From assembly GCA_038136035.1 (NCBI GenBank), contig JAYPYV010000001.1, positions 62,001-126,000 on the forward strand: a stretch of 64,000 nucleotides of DNA. Reading direction: 5' to 3'. Within the stretch, counting starts at the first letter, position 1, and each line of letters starts with the position of its first letter. Origin of the DNA: UBA9926 sp023261215 (GTDB lineage: Bacteria > Pseudomonadota > Gammaproteobacteria > Pseudomonadales > Azotimanducaceae). Shown here piece by piece: positions 25,856 through 35,448 of the stretch. The position numbers were made by a program, and so were the translations under genes. A model generated the notes under the pieces. It was not told where the DNA came from, searched no databases, and saw only the letters and a list, made by a program, of their open reading frames with translations.

Positions 25856-26935
25856 ATGTCTCTTGAGGTTCGAGGATTTCGAAACCTTCCAGATCAAAGA
25901 ATTCCGGTCTCGGACAAAGTGATTGGCGTTGTCGGCGGAAATGGCGCCGGTAAGAGCAGTCTTCTGGAGGCGATTTATTGCCTGAGCACGGGCCGGTCGT
26001 CTCGCTCTAATCAAGCCTTGGCGATGATTCAACATGGCGCCGCCTCTTCCCTTGTCAGAGCACAGCTGTCAACGGGCGAGTGGGTTGCTGTCCAAAGGTT
26101 CCGCGACCAGGTGATGAAAGCGAAAATCAATCAAACGCCTGTGTTACAAACCTCCTCGCTTGCTGAGACGCTCCCTGTTGAGATCATGGATCCCACGACG
26201 ATCGAGCTGTTGCTGGGCGAACCGGAACGGCGAAGACGATTGATGAATTGGGGATTGTTTCACGTGAAACCAGAGTTTCGGCTTGCGTGGATGCAGACCC
26301 TTAGGGCGTTGCAGCAGAGAAATGCGAATCTACGTAAAAACGAGGGCAGGAATGCCAGTAGAGAGTGGTTGGCGCTCTATGCTCGTTATGGCGAGGAGGT
26401 TCACGAGCTTCGAAAGGGTCATATTCAAAACTTATCCGACGCATTCTCGCGGTGGTTGGATCTTTTTGGGTGGCGGGAAGACATTACCCTCGATTACCGT
26501 AAAGGTTGGGCAAGCCAGCAGACCCTGCACGAAGCGTTGGTTGAAAGCGAATCCTCTGACCAGGAACGAGGATTCACCCAAAGAGGTGTTCATCGCGCTG
26601 ATTTGATCTTGAGGTGTAGGGAGCTTCCGCTTGCTCAGGTGTGCAGTCGTGGCGAGATTAAAGTGCTTGCTTGGATCTTAAAACTCGCGCAGCTCAGCTT
26701 GTTACCCTCCACTGTTTCATCTCGTTTGGTTTTGCTGCTGGATGATTTTGGTGCTGAATTAGATTTAGACAACGGCCGGAAAATGGCACGAGCCCTGAGC
26801 GCTCTGCCGCATCAGATTTTTGTGACGGGCACTTCGCTGGAAGTGCTTCAAGCGCTTTGGGGCCAGGAATTAGGGCGGGTGTTTCACGTGAAACCAGGTA
26901 TAATCAGCGCCATCGAAGGAGGGCCTTATGAGTGA
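25856..26935 (+). CDS. recF: DNA replication and repair protein RecF
   Basis: SMC-like ATPase that helps load RecA at gaps and supports fork restart. From ATG 25856 the protein has 359 residues and begins MSLEVRGFRNL, as in relatives; a GTG at 25847 is an alternative. GGNGAGKSSLLEAI is Walker A (about 30-43), CSRGEIKVLAWIL the signature motif, and LLLDDFGAELD Walker B. The gene carries two identical parS sequences that both encode FHVKP. Its last 8 bases overlap gyrB. Confidence 0.96.
   Translation: MSLEVRGFRNLPDQRIPVSDKVIGVVGGNGAGKSSLLEAIYCLSTGRSSRSNQALAMIQHGAASSLVRAQLSTGEWVAVQRFRDQVMKAKINQTPVLQTSSLAETLPVEIMDPTTIELLLGEPERRRRLMNWGLFHVKPEFRLAWMQTLRALQQRNANLRKNEGRNASREWLALYARYGEEVHELRKGHIQNLSDAFSRWLDLFGWREDITLDYRKGWASQQTLHEALVESESSDQERGFTQRGVHRADLILRCRELPLAQVCSRGEIKVLAWILKLAQLSLLPSTVSSRLVLLLDDFGAELDLDNGRKMARALSALPHQIFVTGTSLEVLQALWGQELGRVFHVKPGIISAIEGGPYE
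26256..26271. promoter_or_regulatory. parS: parS site 1 (ParB-binding), inside recF
   Basis: TGTTTCACGTGAAACC matches the chromosomal parS consensus (TGTTNCACGTGAAACA) except for the last base, with an intact palindromic core. It lies ~4.2 kb from dnaA and ~4.6 kb from the perfect DnaA box, within the range expected for ParB sites near an origin. In the recF frame it reads as part of LFHVKP. Confidence 0.9.
26880..26895. promoter_or_regulatory. parS: parS site 2 (ParB-binding), end of recF
   Basis: Identical 16 bases to parS site 1, 624 bases downstream. It sits 4 bases upstream of a TATAAT that probably belongs to the gyrB promoter and 33 bases before the gyrB start, so ParB binding here could affect gyrB transcription. 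Confidence 0.9.
26899..26904 (+). promoter_or_regulatory. Putative -10 element of gyrB
   Basis: A perfect TATAAT 24 bases before the gyrB ATG, followed by a strong AAGGAGGG ribosome site. The -35 region would fall on parS site 2 and has no good consensus, so the promoter is only tentative. Confidence 0.4.
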
Positions 26936-29345
26936 CTCGAGAACCTATGATTCGAGCAGCATCAAAGTCTTAAAGGGCTTGGAGGCGGTTCGGAAGCGCC
27001 CAGGCATGTATATCGGTGACACCGACGATGGCACCGGGCTCCATCATATGGTGCAAGAGCTGGTTGATAACTCGATAGATGAAGCGCTCGAAGGATACTG
27101 TTCTGAGATCCACGTCACGGTCCATTTAGATCAATCGGTGACCGTTTCAGACAATGGCCGGGGTATTCCTACGGATATGCACGAGGAAGAGGGTCGGTCT
27201 GCCGCAGAGGTCATCATGACGGTCCTTCATGCGGGTGGTAAGTTTGACGACAGTAACTACAAGGTCTCCGGCGGCTTGCATGGGGTAGGGGTTTCCGTCG
27301 TTAATGCCCTCTCTTCCGAGCTTACCCTGACGATTTGGCGAGAAGGAAAGGTCTGGGAACAGGTCTATCACCATGGAGATCCCCAAGCGCCCCTCCGAGC
27401 CGTGGGAGAAACAGACAAAACTGGGACGCGATGCCGGTTTAAACCCAGCGAAGCCACATTCACCAATATTGAATTCAACTATGAAACCTTGGCAAAGCGG
27501 TTAAGGGAGCTCTCATTTCTGAATTCTGGTGTGGGCATTCATCTCACGGATGAGCGCACGGGACGGTCTGAAGTCTTCAAGTTTGAAGGCGGCTTGAAGT
27601 CCTTCGTTGACTACCTTAACGAGCATAAAACGGTCTTGAATCAAGTGTTTCACTTTCAAACCACGCGTGAAGACGGTATCGGCGTTGAAATCGCGCTTCA
27701 GTGGAACGACTCTTATCAGGAATCCTTATTGGCCTACACGAATAACATTCCCCAAAGTGATGGTGGAACGCACCTTCAAGGGTTTAGAGCCGCACTGACG
27801 CGCTCGTTGAACGGGTACATTGAACGAGAGGGCTTAGGAAAGAAAGCCCAAGTCAATACCACTGGCGACGACGCCAGAGAGGGCTTGACCGCGATTATTT
27901 CTGTCAAGGTGCCGGATCCGAAATTTTCTTCTCAAACAAAAGACAAATTAGTCTCTTCTGAAGTTAAGCCAGCGGTTGAGCAAGAAATGGGACAAGCATT
28001 TGGCGATTACTTGCTGGAGAACCCGCAAGAAGCAAAAGCGATTGTCCAGAAAATGATTGATGCCGCGAGAGCACGAGAGGCAGCAAGGAAAGCCAGAGAG
28101 ATGACGCGGCGTAAAGGCGCGCTGGACATTGCCGGTTTGCCGGGCAAGCTAACAGATTGTCAGGAGCGAGACCCAACTAAATCAGAAATTTTCCTGGTGG
28201 AAGGCGATTCGGCGGGTGGCTCTGCGAAGCAAGGCCGAGACCGCCACAACCAAGCGGTCTTACCGCTGAAGGGTAAGATACTTAACGTTGAAAAAGCTCG
28301 TTTCGATAAAATGTTGTCTTCCGCCGAGATCGCCACCCTGATCACTGCGCTGGGCTGCGGCATTGGGCGTGATGAATTCGATGCGGATAAACTTCGATAT
28401 CATAAAATAATCATTATGACAGATGCTGATGTGGATGGCGCACACATCAAAACGCTGTTACTGACGTTTTTCTTCCGTCACATGCCCGAGCTCATCGAAC
28501 GCGGCCACGTTCTCATTGCGCAGCCCCCCCTTTACAAGGTGAAGCGGGGTCGCCAAGAGCGCTACATCAAAGATGATGCCGAACTCACTGCATATACGCT
28601 TGAATTGGCGTTAGACGAAGCAAGCCTGGTTTTACCCGATGGCACTGCGTTAACGTCGGAGCAGCTTGGCACACTGGCCCTCGCCTACCAGCGGACGCAA
28701 GAACGGATCCATCAGCTCGACCGTGTGTATCCAGCAACCGTTTTGGATCAATTCCTCTATTTGCCACTCCTTTCTGTTGATGCGTTTAATGGCGATATGG
28801 CGACGATTGAGGCGTTTACCAGCCAGCTGAGTGAACGGTTGATGGCCTTGCAGAATGCCCAATTCCAGTATCGGGTTGCAGTGCATCCTGCTAATGCTGA
28901 CGGAGGTGCCCAAATTGAGGTGGCGGTTGTCAATCATGGGTTTGAGCGGCAGTACGTCTTTACACGAGACTTTTTTGGCTCGCAGGACTATCGAGCACTG
29001 GCATCTTTCGGTGCGGAGATGCGACTTGCCGTTCCAGCGGGTAGCACTGTGCACAAGGGTGAACGGACTCAAGCAGCAGACGATCTGGTCGAAGCGCTCA
29101 TGTGGCTTCAAAAAGAGGCCGTCCGGGGTCAAAGTCGGCAGCGATTCAAAGGCCTTGGCGAAATGAATGCAGACCAGCTATGGGAAACGACGATGGATCC
29201 CTCGCATCGAACCTTGCTTCGTGTGTCGGTTGAAGACGCCATTGCCGCAGATCAGGTCTTCAACACCCTGATGGGGGATCATGTAGAACCACGCCGTGAC
29301 TTTATCGAGCGGAATGCGTTGGCGGTTGCAAACCTAGACGTGTAG
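26928..29345 (+). CDS. gyrB: DNA gyrase subunit B
   Basis: ATPase and TOPRIM subunit of gyrase, which introduces negative supercoils. The 805 residues match the gammaproteobacterial form, including the ~165-residue insert in the C-terminal half (about 560-735). The GHKL ATPase motifs are VDNSIDEALEG, DNGRGIP and GGLHGVGVSVVNAL. The TOPRIM domain has EGDSAGGSAKQGRDR and DADVDGAHI. The C-terminus has RFKGLGEMNADQLWETTMDP. ATGAGTGA overlaps the recF stop, and AAGGAGGG is a strong ribosome site. Confidence 0.99.
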   Translation: MSDSRTYDSSSIKVLKGLEAVRKRPGMYIGDTDDGTGLHHMVQELVDNSIDEALEGYCSEIHVTVHLDQSVTVSDNGRGIPTDMHEEEGRSAAEVIMTVLHAGGKFDDSNYKVSGGLHGVGVSVVNALSSELTLTIWREGKVWEQVYHHGDPQAPLRAVGETDKTGTRCRFKPSEATFTNIEFNYETLAKRLRELSFLNSGVGIHLTDERTGRSEVFKFEGGLKSFVDYLNEHKTVLNQVFHFQTTREDGIGVEIALQWNDSYQESLLAYTNNIPQSDGGTHLQGFRAALTRSLNGYIEREGLGKKAQVNTTGDDAREGLTAIISVKVPDPKFSSQTKDKLVSSEVKPAVEQEMGQAFGDYLLENPQEAKAIVQKMIDAARAREAARKAREMTRRKGALDIAGLPGKLTDCQERDPTKSEIFLVEGDSAGGSAKQGRDRHNQAVLPLKGKILNVEKARFDKMLSSAEIATLITALGCGIGRDEFDADKLRYHKIIIMTDADVDGAHIKTLLLTFFFRHMPELIERGHVLIAQPPLYKVKRGRQERYIKDDAELTAYTLELALDEASLVLPDGTALTSEQLGTLALAYQRTQERIHQLDRVYPATVLDQFLYLPLLSVDAFNGDMATIEAFTSQLSERLMALQNAQFQYRVAVHPANADGGAQIEVAVVNHGFERQYVFTRDFFGSQDYRALASFGAEMRLAVPAGSTVHKGERTQAADDLVEALMWLQKEAVRGQSRQRFKGLGEMNADQLWETTMDPSHRTLLRVSVEDAIAADQVFNTLMGDHVEPRRDFIERNALAVANLDV

Positions 29346-31402
29346 CTATTTGATTGGATCCAAGAGTGATAAGTCGGCAATTTGATTGATCGCATTCCGC
29401 AACGTCTTGAGGGATGCGAGTCGATTCGATCTCACCGCAAGATCATCTGCCATGACTAGGACATGTTCAAAGAAGCCTTCGATATCAGGTAGTCCTCCAG
29501 CAAGGACGTCCAAGCGATCCTTCAAAGTATCACCACGCATCGTTAACATCTTTTGAGCTAGCGAGACAACGTCTGATTCAGCCCCATGCTGAAAGAGGGA
29601 CGGATCAACGGCGTTGTCAGCCGCGACATCCGTTTTTTCAAGAATATTATTGATGCGCTTTTGGGCCTGAATAAGTGACGCCGCAGAGGGATCTGCTTTG
29701 AACGCCTGCAAGGTCGCCATGTCCTCGAAACTCTGACAGAGACAGAGTTGAGCGTCATCGCGACCAATAATGGCACGGACAACATCACCCGGAACACCCT
29801 GATCCAGACACCATTGCTCAAAGCGATCGACCAAGTAAGTCTTTACGGCACCGGTTTCGAATCCTCGGTCATACACGTGCGCCGCTTCGTCCACGAGATC
29901 GAACACGGGGCGGCGAATGCCTTTCTCGACACACAGTCGGACCACCGCAATGGCCTGCCGTCTGAGTGCGAAAGGATCTTTACTGCCCGTCGGAGGCTGA
30001 TTAACCCCAAACAGTCCGACCAGCGCATCCAGTCGGTCCGCAAGGGCGACGACACAACTCACATCTTTAGTCGGGAGCACATCCCCCGAGAAGCGGGGTT
30101 GATAGTGTTCTTTGATCGCAATTGAGATGTCAGCGGGCTCCCCAGAGGCAATGGCATAGTATTCGCCCATGATGCCCTGTAATTCAGGAAATTCTCCCAC
30201 CATACCGGATATTAAGTCCGCTTTCGCCAGCCTGCCCGCTCTTTCCGAGAGCGCCTCATCGATGCTCAGTAATCGAGCAATGCGTTTGGACAATTCACCC
30301 AGTCGCTGCGCTTTTTCAAAATACGTCCCAAGGTCGGCTTGGTAAACAACGGCGTGTAACCGCTCTAGCCAGTCGGATAGTGGCTGGGACAGATCTTTGT
30401 CGTAGAAAAATGCCGCGTCAGCAAGTCGAGGCGTAATGACTCGCTCGTTGCCTCGAATGATGACATCAGGGTCTTCACTTTTGATGTTGGCAACTGTGAT
30501 GAACCGGGGCAACAGCGCACCCGAAGCATCTCGTAGATGAAAGTATCGCTGGTGCTCACGCATGGCTGAAATTAACGCTTCGCTGGGCACTCTGAGGAAC
30601 CTTGGATCAAACGCGCCGGATAACACCACAGGCCACTCGGTGAGCGATGCGACTTCATCCAGCAGTGCGGGGTCTTCTTCGAGTATGCCTTCAAGTCGCG
30701 CAGCCTCTGCCTTGAGGTCCTCCCATATCATGACCCGACGCTGCTCGAGACTGGCTACAACGAAATGATCCTTAAGAAGCTGCTCGTATTCGCTCGGCGA
30801 TTTGAGAGCAATATCACCCTCGCTCATGAATCGATGACCGCGAGACATGTTTGATGCCTCGCATCCGAAGAGCGAAATGGGCACGACATTCTCGCCGATC
30901 AGAGCCACAACCCAGCGCACGGGGCGAACAAATTCAGCGCTGAGATTTTCCCAGCGCATGCGTTTTGCGATGGGTAAACTCGCAGTCACGGCCTCCAAAA
31001 TAGTCTGAAGCCGATCGCTTAGGTACTGACCTGCAACCTGAGCCCGGTAAACGACCCAAGCGCCCTTATCGGTTTCGATCGTCTCGAACGCGGTATCTGG
31101 CTTGACACCACATGAACGGGCGAAGCCGGCCAGCGCCTTGGTGGCTTGACCCGACGCGTCATAGGCTGCACTGAGCGCAGGCCCTCGTCGCTCTATCGTC
31201 TGTTCAGCTTGCTTGATTTGGACGCGTTCCAGAAGCACCGCGAGCCGGCGAGGCGTTGCAAAGGTCGTCAAACCTTCAAAGGTAAATCCCTCTTGCTCTA
31301 AGGTTCGCGCGAAGGCGTCCCCAAATGCCTGCTCGAGCTGGCGCAGATTTTTTGGAGGGAGCTCTTCTGTGCCCAGCTCGATTAATAAGGGTGCGGAATC
31401 GC

Positions 31403-31406
<4 letters not shown>
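29346..31406 (-). CDS. glyS: Glycine--tRNA ligase beta subunit
   Basis: Beta chain of the heterotetrameric bacterial glycyl-tRNA synthetase; it carries the tRNA-binding and HD-like domains. The 686 residues are the usual size. LLIELGTEELPPK is the conserved N-terminus, and FVRPVRWVVALIGENVVP and FDPRFLRVPSEALISAMREHQRYF are family blocks; a DALR-type anticodon domain forms the C-terminus. It overlaps glyQ by 4 bases. Its stop abuts the gyrB stop with no bases between, so convergent transcripts overlap or end inside each other. Confidence 0.98.
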
Positions 31407-32329
<923 letters not shown>

Positions 32330-32509
32330 GGGGACCCTCAATTTTTGAGCCGGCGATTATAGCTCATTCCGGCCCCATCGCCTGACCAATGGAGGCAAGC
32401 CAGGGTAACCATAACCGAGAGCCCAATCGTGACCAGCCTTATGCCCACATCGAGCGTGAACCTTGGTTAAACTACACGCGCTCGCACGGTGTGCGGTGAG
32501 AATTACAAT

Positions 32510-33403
32510 ATGAAACAGCGACTGATCTTGGCACTCTTCCACGTTGCCAGCTGGCTCCCTCGACCCACGCTCCAAGTCATGGGGCATTTAGCCGGCTGGA
32601 TGATGTGGCGTCTGGGTTCAGACGCTCGTCGGGTGACTGAGATCAACCTTTCTTTGTGTTACCCCGATTTGACGCAGCACGAGCGAGATTCGCTTTGCCG
32701 AGATAGTTTAATTGCCACAGCAATGACCGCATGCGAGACACCCAAAGTTTGGTTGGGCGACCGAGCGTCGTTAGCCCAGTGGGTGCATTCAACGCATGGA
32801 CTGGAGATATTTCAATCTTTGTGTCGTCAGTCGCAAGGGGTCCTATTGATGGTGCCCCACATTGGGAATTGGGAGCTGTTTAATGCCTACCATGCGGCTC
32901 AGGGGCAGAAGCTCACGGCATTGTTCAGGCCGCCAAGACAAGCGGCAATGGCCGCCATTATTCATCACTTGCGCGTTCAATTTGGCAACGACATGGTCCC
33001 CACAACGCCGCGAGGCATCGTCCAGTTGTTCAAGCGTCTGGAGAAAGGAGAGACCGTCGCGGTCTTGCCAGATCAAGTCCCAGACAGTGGTCTCTTTGCC
33101 CCTTTCTTTGGACGACCCGCCTTTACCGACCGGTTGGCGCATCGATTAGTCCAAAAATCCGGCGCAAAGGTTGTTCTCATGGGGCTATTAAGGCGGGCAG
33201 ATGGACGCTTCGACTTGCATTTGGTGCCCTTTGACGGTCTCAATAATCCGGATGAGGTCGCAGCGATAGCGGATCTCAATTCGGCGATTGAGGCGTTAAT
33301 TGCCAAAGCGCCGGCTCAGTATCAGTGGGAGTACAAACGATTTAAGCGCCAGCCAGAGGGGCTAAGCGACCCCTACCTGAAAGGGCGATCTTTGCCCCAC
33401 TAA
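32510..33403 (+). CDS. LpxL/HtrB-type lipid A biosynthesis acyltransferase
   Basis: Inner-membrane LPLAT-family enzyme that adds a secondary acyl chain to Kdo-lipid A; which chain cannot be told. From ATG 32510 it has 297 residues, near the usual ~300. The catalytic HxxxxE motif is HIGNWE after QGVLLMVP (about 115-120). The acceptor-site block is VAVLPDQVPDSGLFAPFFG. The start MKQRLILALFHVASWLP is the membrane anchor, and the end QYQWEYKRFKRQP is typical. It is divergent from glyQ, and its 3' end overlaps the next, convergent gene by 42 bases. Confidence 0.93.
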   Translation: MKQRLILALFHVASWLPRPTLQVMGHLAGWMMWRLGSDARRVTEINLSLCYPDLTQHERDSLCRDSLIATAMTACETPKVWLGDRASLAQWVHSTHGLEIFQSLCRQSQGVLLMVPHIGNWELFNAYHAAQGQKLTALFRPPRQAAMAAIIHHLRVQFGNDMVPTTPRGIVQLFKRLEKGETVAVLPDQVPDSGLFAPFFGRPAFTDRLAHRLVQKSGAKVVLMGLLRRADGRFDLHLVPFDGLNNPDEVAAIADLNSAIEALIAKAPAQYQWEYKRFKRQPEGLSDPYLKGRSLPH

Positions 33404-34012
33404 AAGGCTGTGAAATTTTGGTAAGGCTTGACGTGTTCTTTCACCCTCAGGTGTCTCCAGGTGTAGAACGGGGTTGAGCGTCGGAAATAGATCGACCAGC
33501 TCTCCAGGTGCGAGTCTGAAATCTGAGCGGCTTGGCCCAGGGAGCGCTGCCCTTTCAGTCTCAGAGAGGCCAAAGGGCGTGAGAAAGGTCGAAAACACGA
33601 GCATTCCATTCGGTTTTAATGCCGCTGCGATCGAGTGGCACAGCGAGCGATCTAAGAAATGATGGACGTGGATCACGTCAAAAGTCTGATGATCGAATGC
33701 AGATGGGTCGATATCGATCCGACGTGTACGGATCACCAGACCTAAACGACGACGCTCACTTTCTAGCCAAGCCATGGCGACGGACGATGCATCCCAAGCA
33801 TCGACTTCGAGACCTTGTTGAGCGAGGAACAGGCTATCCCCGCCGAGACCTGAGGCCAGATCAAGCGCTCGACCCTGCTTGGGGAGATAAGACTGAGCGA
33901 GCACTAAGAAGGGATTGGGTGTTAAGTCTTCGAGAGCCAAGTGCGCATGGGTCAACCGGGACGTGTAAATTTCATCCCATTTTTCGGCGGCAGCCACGCT
34001 CATTTTCGCCAA
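33362..34012 (-). CDS. Class I SAM-dependent methyltransferase (TehB-like), substrate unknown
   Basis: The 216 residues contain motif I ALDLASGLGGDSLFLAQQG (about 49-67) and an acidic residue for the ribose in VDAWDAS, then FDVIHVHHFL as motif II/III. The order EKWDEIY...PNPFLV at the N-terminus resembles TehB-like small methyltransferases. No substrate can be read. Its start overlaps the trkH stop by 13 bases, suggesting it is the last gene of the def-fmt-rsmB-trkA-trkH unit. Confidence 0.85.
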   Translation of the reverse strand: MAKMSVAAAEKWDEIYTSRLTHAHLALEDLTPNPFLVLAQSYLPKQGRALDLASGLGGDSLFLAQQGLEVDAWDASSVAMAWLESERRRLGLVIRTRRIDIDPSAFDHQTFDVIHVHHFLDRSLCHSIAAALKPNGMLVFSTFLTPFGLSETERAALPGPSRSDFRLAPGELVDLFPTLNPVLHLETPEGERTRQALPKFHSLLVGQRSPFQVGVA

Positions 34013-35445
34013 AACATGCCGGTGAATAGCACCAACACAGTGAAGATCTCCAGGCGGCCAAGCACCATGCCAATACTGAGCGCCACCTTTGCCGTATCTG
34101 GAATGTCGCCGTAATGCGCCGAGACGGCGCCAAGTCCCGGCCCGAGGTTATTGATCGAAGAACTCACTGCGGAAAAGGCCGTTTCAAAATCCAAGCCCGT
34201 TGCCAAGAGGGTCATAAGCAAGAGGAAAAAGATGAAGGCATAGATCGCCAAGAATCCCCAGACGGCCTGGATGACATTCTCGGTCATGATGCGCTGACCA
34301 AACTTGACCGGAAATACGGCTTGGGGATGGATCAGGCGATAGATTTCTCTGAGCCCTTGTTTGTAGACCAGCAAAACCCGGATCACTTTAAGTCCGCCGC
34401 CGGTCGAACCGGCGCACGCGCCGATGAATGCACCAAACAAGAGAACGTAAGGGGCGACCCCGGGCCAGTCGACGAATGATGTGGTGGCAAAGCCTGTGGT
34501 CGTAAACATTGAGACCACTTGGAATAACGACAACCGGAAGGATTCACTGCCACTCAGCCCCTCGGCGGTGAGGACCAGCGTGACCAACACAACAGCTGAC
34601 GCCATGATGATCAAGAGGGCCCGCACCTCTTCATCTCGCCAATAAGCTTTGAGCGATCGATCCCGAAACCCAAAATAGTGAAGGGCAAAGTTGAATGCCG
34701 ATAGCACCATGAAGACCACCGCGACGGACTCAACGGCAGGCGAATCGAAATAACCGAGGCTGGCATCGTGTGTTGAGAAACCGCCAATGGCAACTGTGCT
34801 GAAGCTGTGACACAGCGCGTCGAAAAAGGTCATCCCTGCAGCCCAGTATCCGAGTAGGCAGGCTAAGGTCAGAGAGAGATAGATAGACCAGAGCGCGAGC
34901 GCAGTTTGCTTGATTCTCGGAGTCAGCTTACTGTCTTTGACTGGGCCGGGGGCTTCCGTTCTATAAAGTTGCATGCCACCAACGCCGAGCATAGGCAATA
35001 TCGCGACTGCTAAAACGATGATGCCCATGCCTCCTAGCCATTGAAGCTGCTGCCGGTAGTACAGGAGCGATTCAGGGAGTGCGTCCAGCCCGGTGATGAC
35101 GGTGGCCCCGGTGGTCGTTAATCCAGAGAAAGATTCGAACCAAGCATCGACCCAGGTTAGCCCGAGGACAGGGCTCAAAACGAAGGGCAGCGCGCTAAAG
35201 GCGCCCAGTGCGAAGTAACATAGTGCCGTGACAAGGAAGCCATCTTTTGTTCTGAGCTCATTGGCGAAGCGCCTGAATCCCACCATCAGCACCGCACCGA
35301 AAAGGAAGATGGTCAGGCCAGCCTCCAGGAAGGTCAGGAGCAGACCGTCTTGGTAGATCACTGATACCAGGGCAGGCGGAATCAGCGTGGCACTGAAGAA
35401 AACCAGGAGCGTACCTAGAATTCGGAGTGTGACGCCAAGACGCAT
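34000..35445 (-). CDS. trkH: Trk potassium uptake channel subunit TrkH
   Basis: Pore-forming subunit of the low-affinity K+ uptake system, gated by TrkA. The 481 residues form about ten hydrophobic helices. The four pore loops are visible: TTTGATVITG, STVAIGGFSTHD, FTTTGFATTSF and SSINNLGPGLG, each with the selectivity-filter glycine. The end FTGMFWRK is typical. It lies 3 bases after trkA, so both parts of the transporter are made together. Confidence 0.97.
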   Translation of the reverse strand: MRLGVTLRILGTLLVFFSATLIPPALVSVIYQDGLLLTFLEAGLTIFLFGAVLMVGFRRFANELRTKDGFLVTALCYFALGAFSALPFVLSPVLGLTWVDAWFESFSGLTTTGATVITGLDALPESLLYYRQQLQWLGGMGIIVLAVAILPMLGVGGMQLYRTEAPGPVKDSKLTPRIKQTALALWSIYLSLTLACLLGYWAAGMTFFDALCHSFSTVAIGGFSTHDASLGYFDSPAVESVAVVFMVLSAFNFALHYFGFRDRSLKAYWRDEEVRALLIIMASAVVLVTLVLTAEGLSGSESFRLSLFQVVSMFTTTGFATTSFVDWPGVAPYVLLFGAFIGACAGSTGGGLKVIRVLLVYKQGLREIYRLIHPQAVFPVKFGQRIMTENVIQAVWGFLAIYAFIFFLLLMTLLATGLDFETAFSAVSSSINNLGPGLGAVSAHYGDIPDTAKVALSIGMVLGRLEIFTVLVLFTGMFWRK

Positions 35446-35448
35446 GGG

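Noticed and set aside
28650..29132. 160-codon open frame on the minus strand
   Set aside because: Antisense to the conserved C-terminal half of gyrB.
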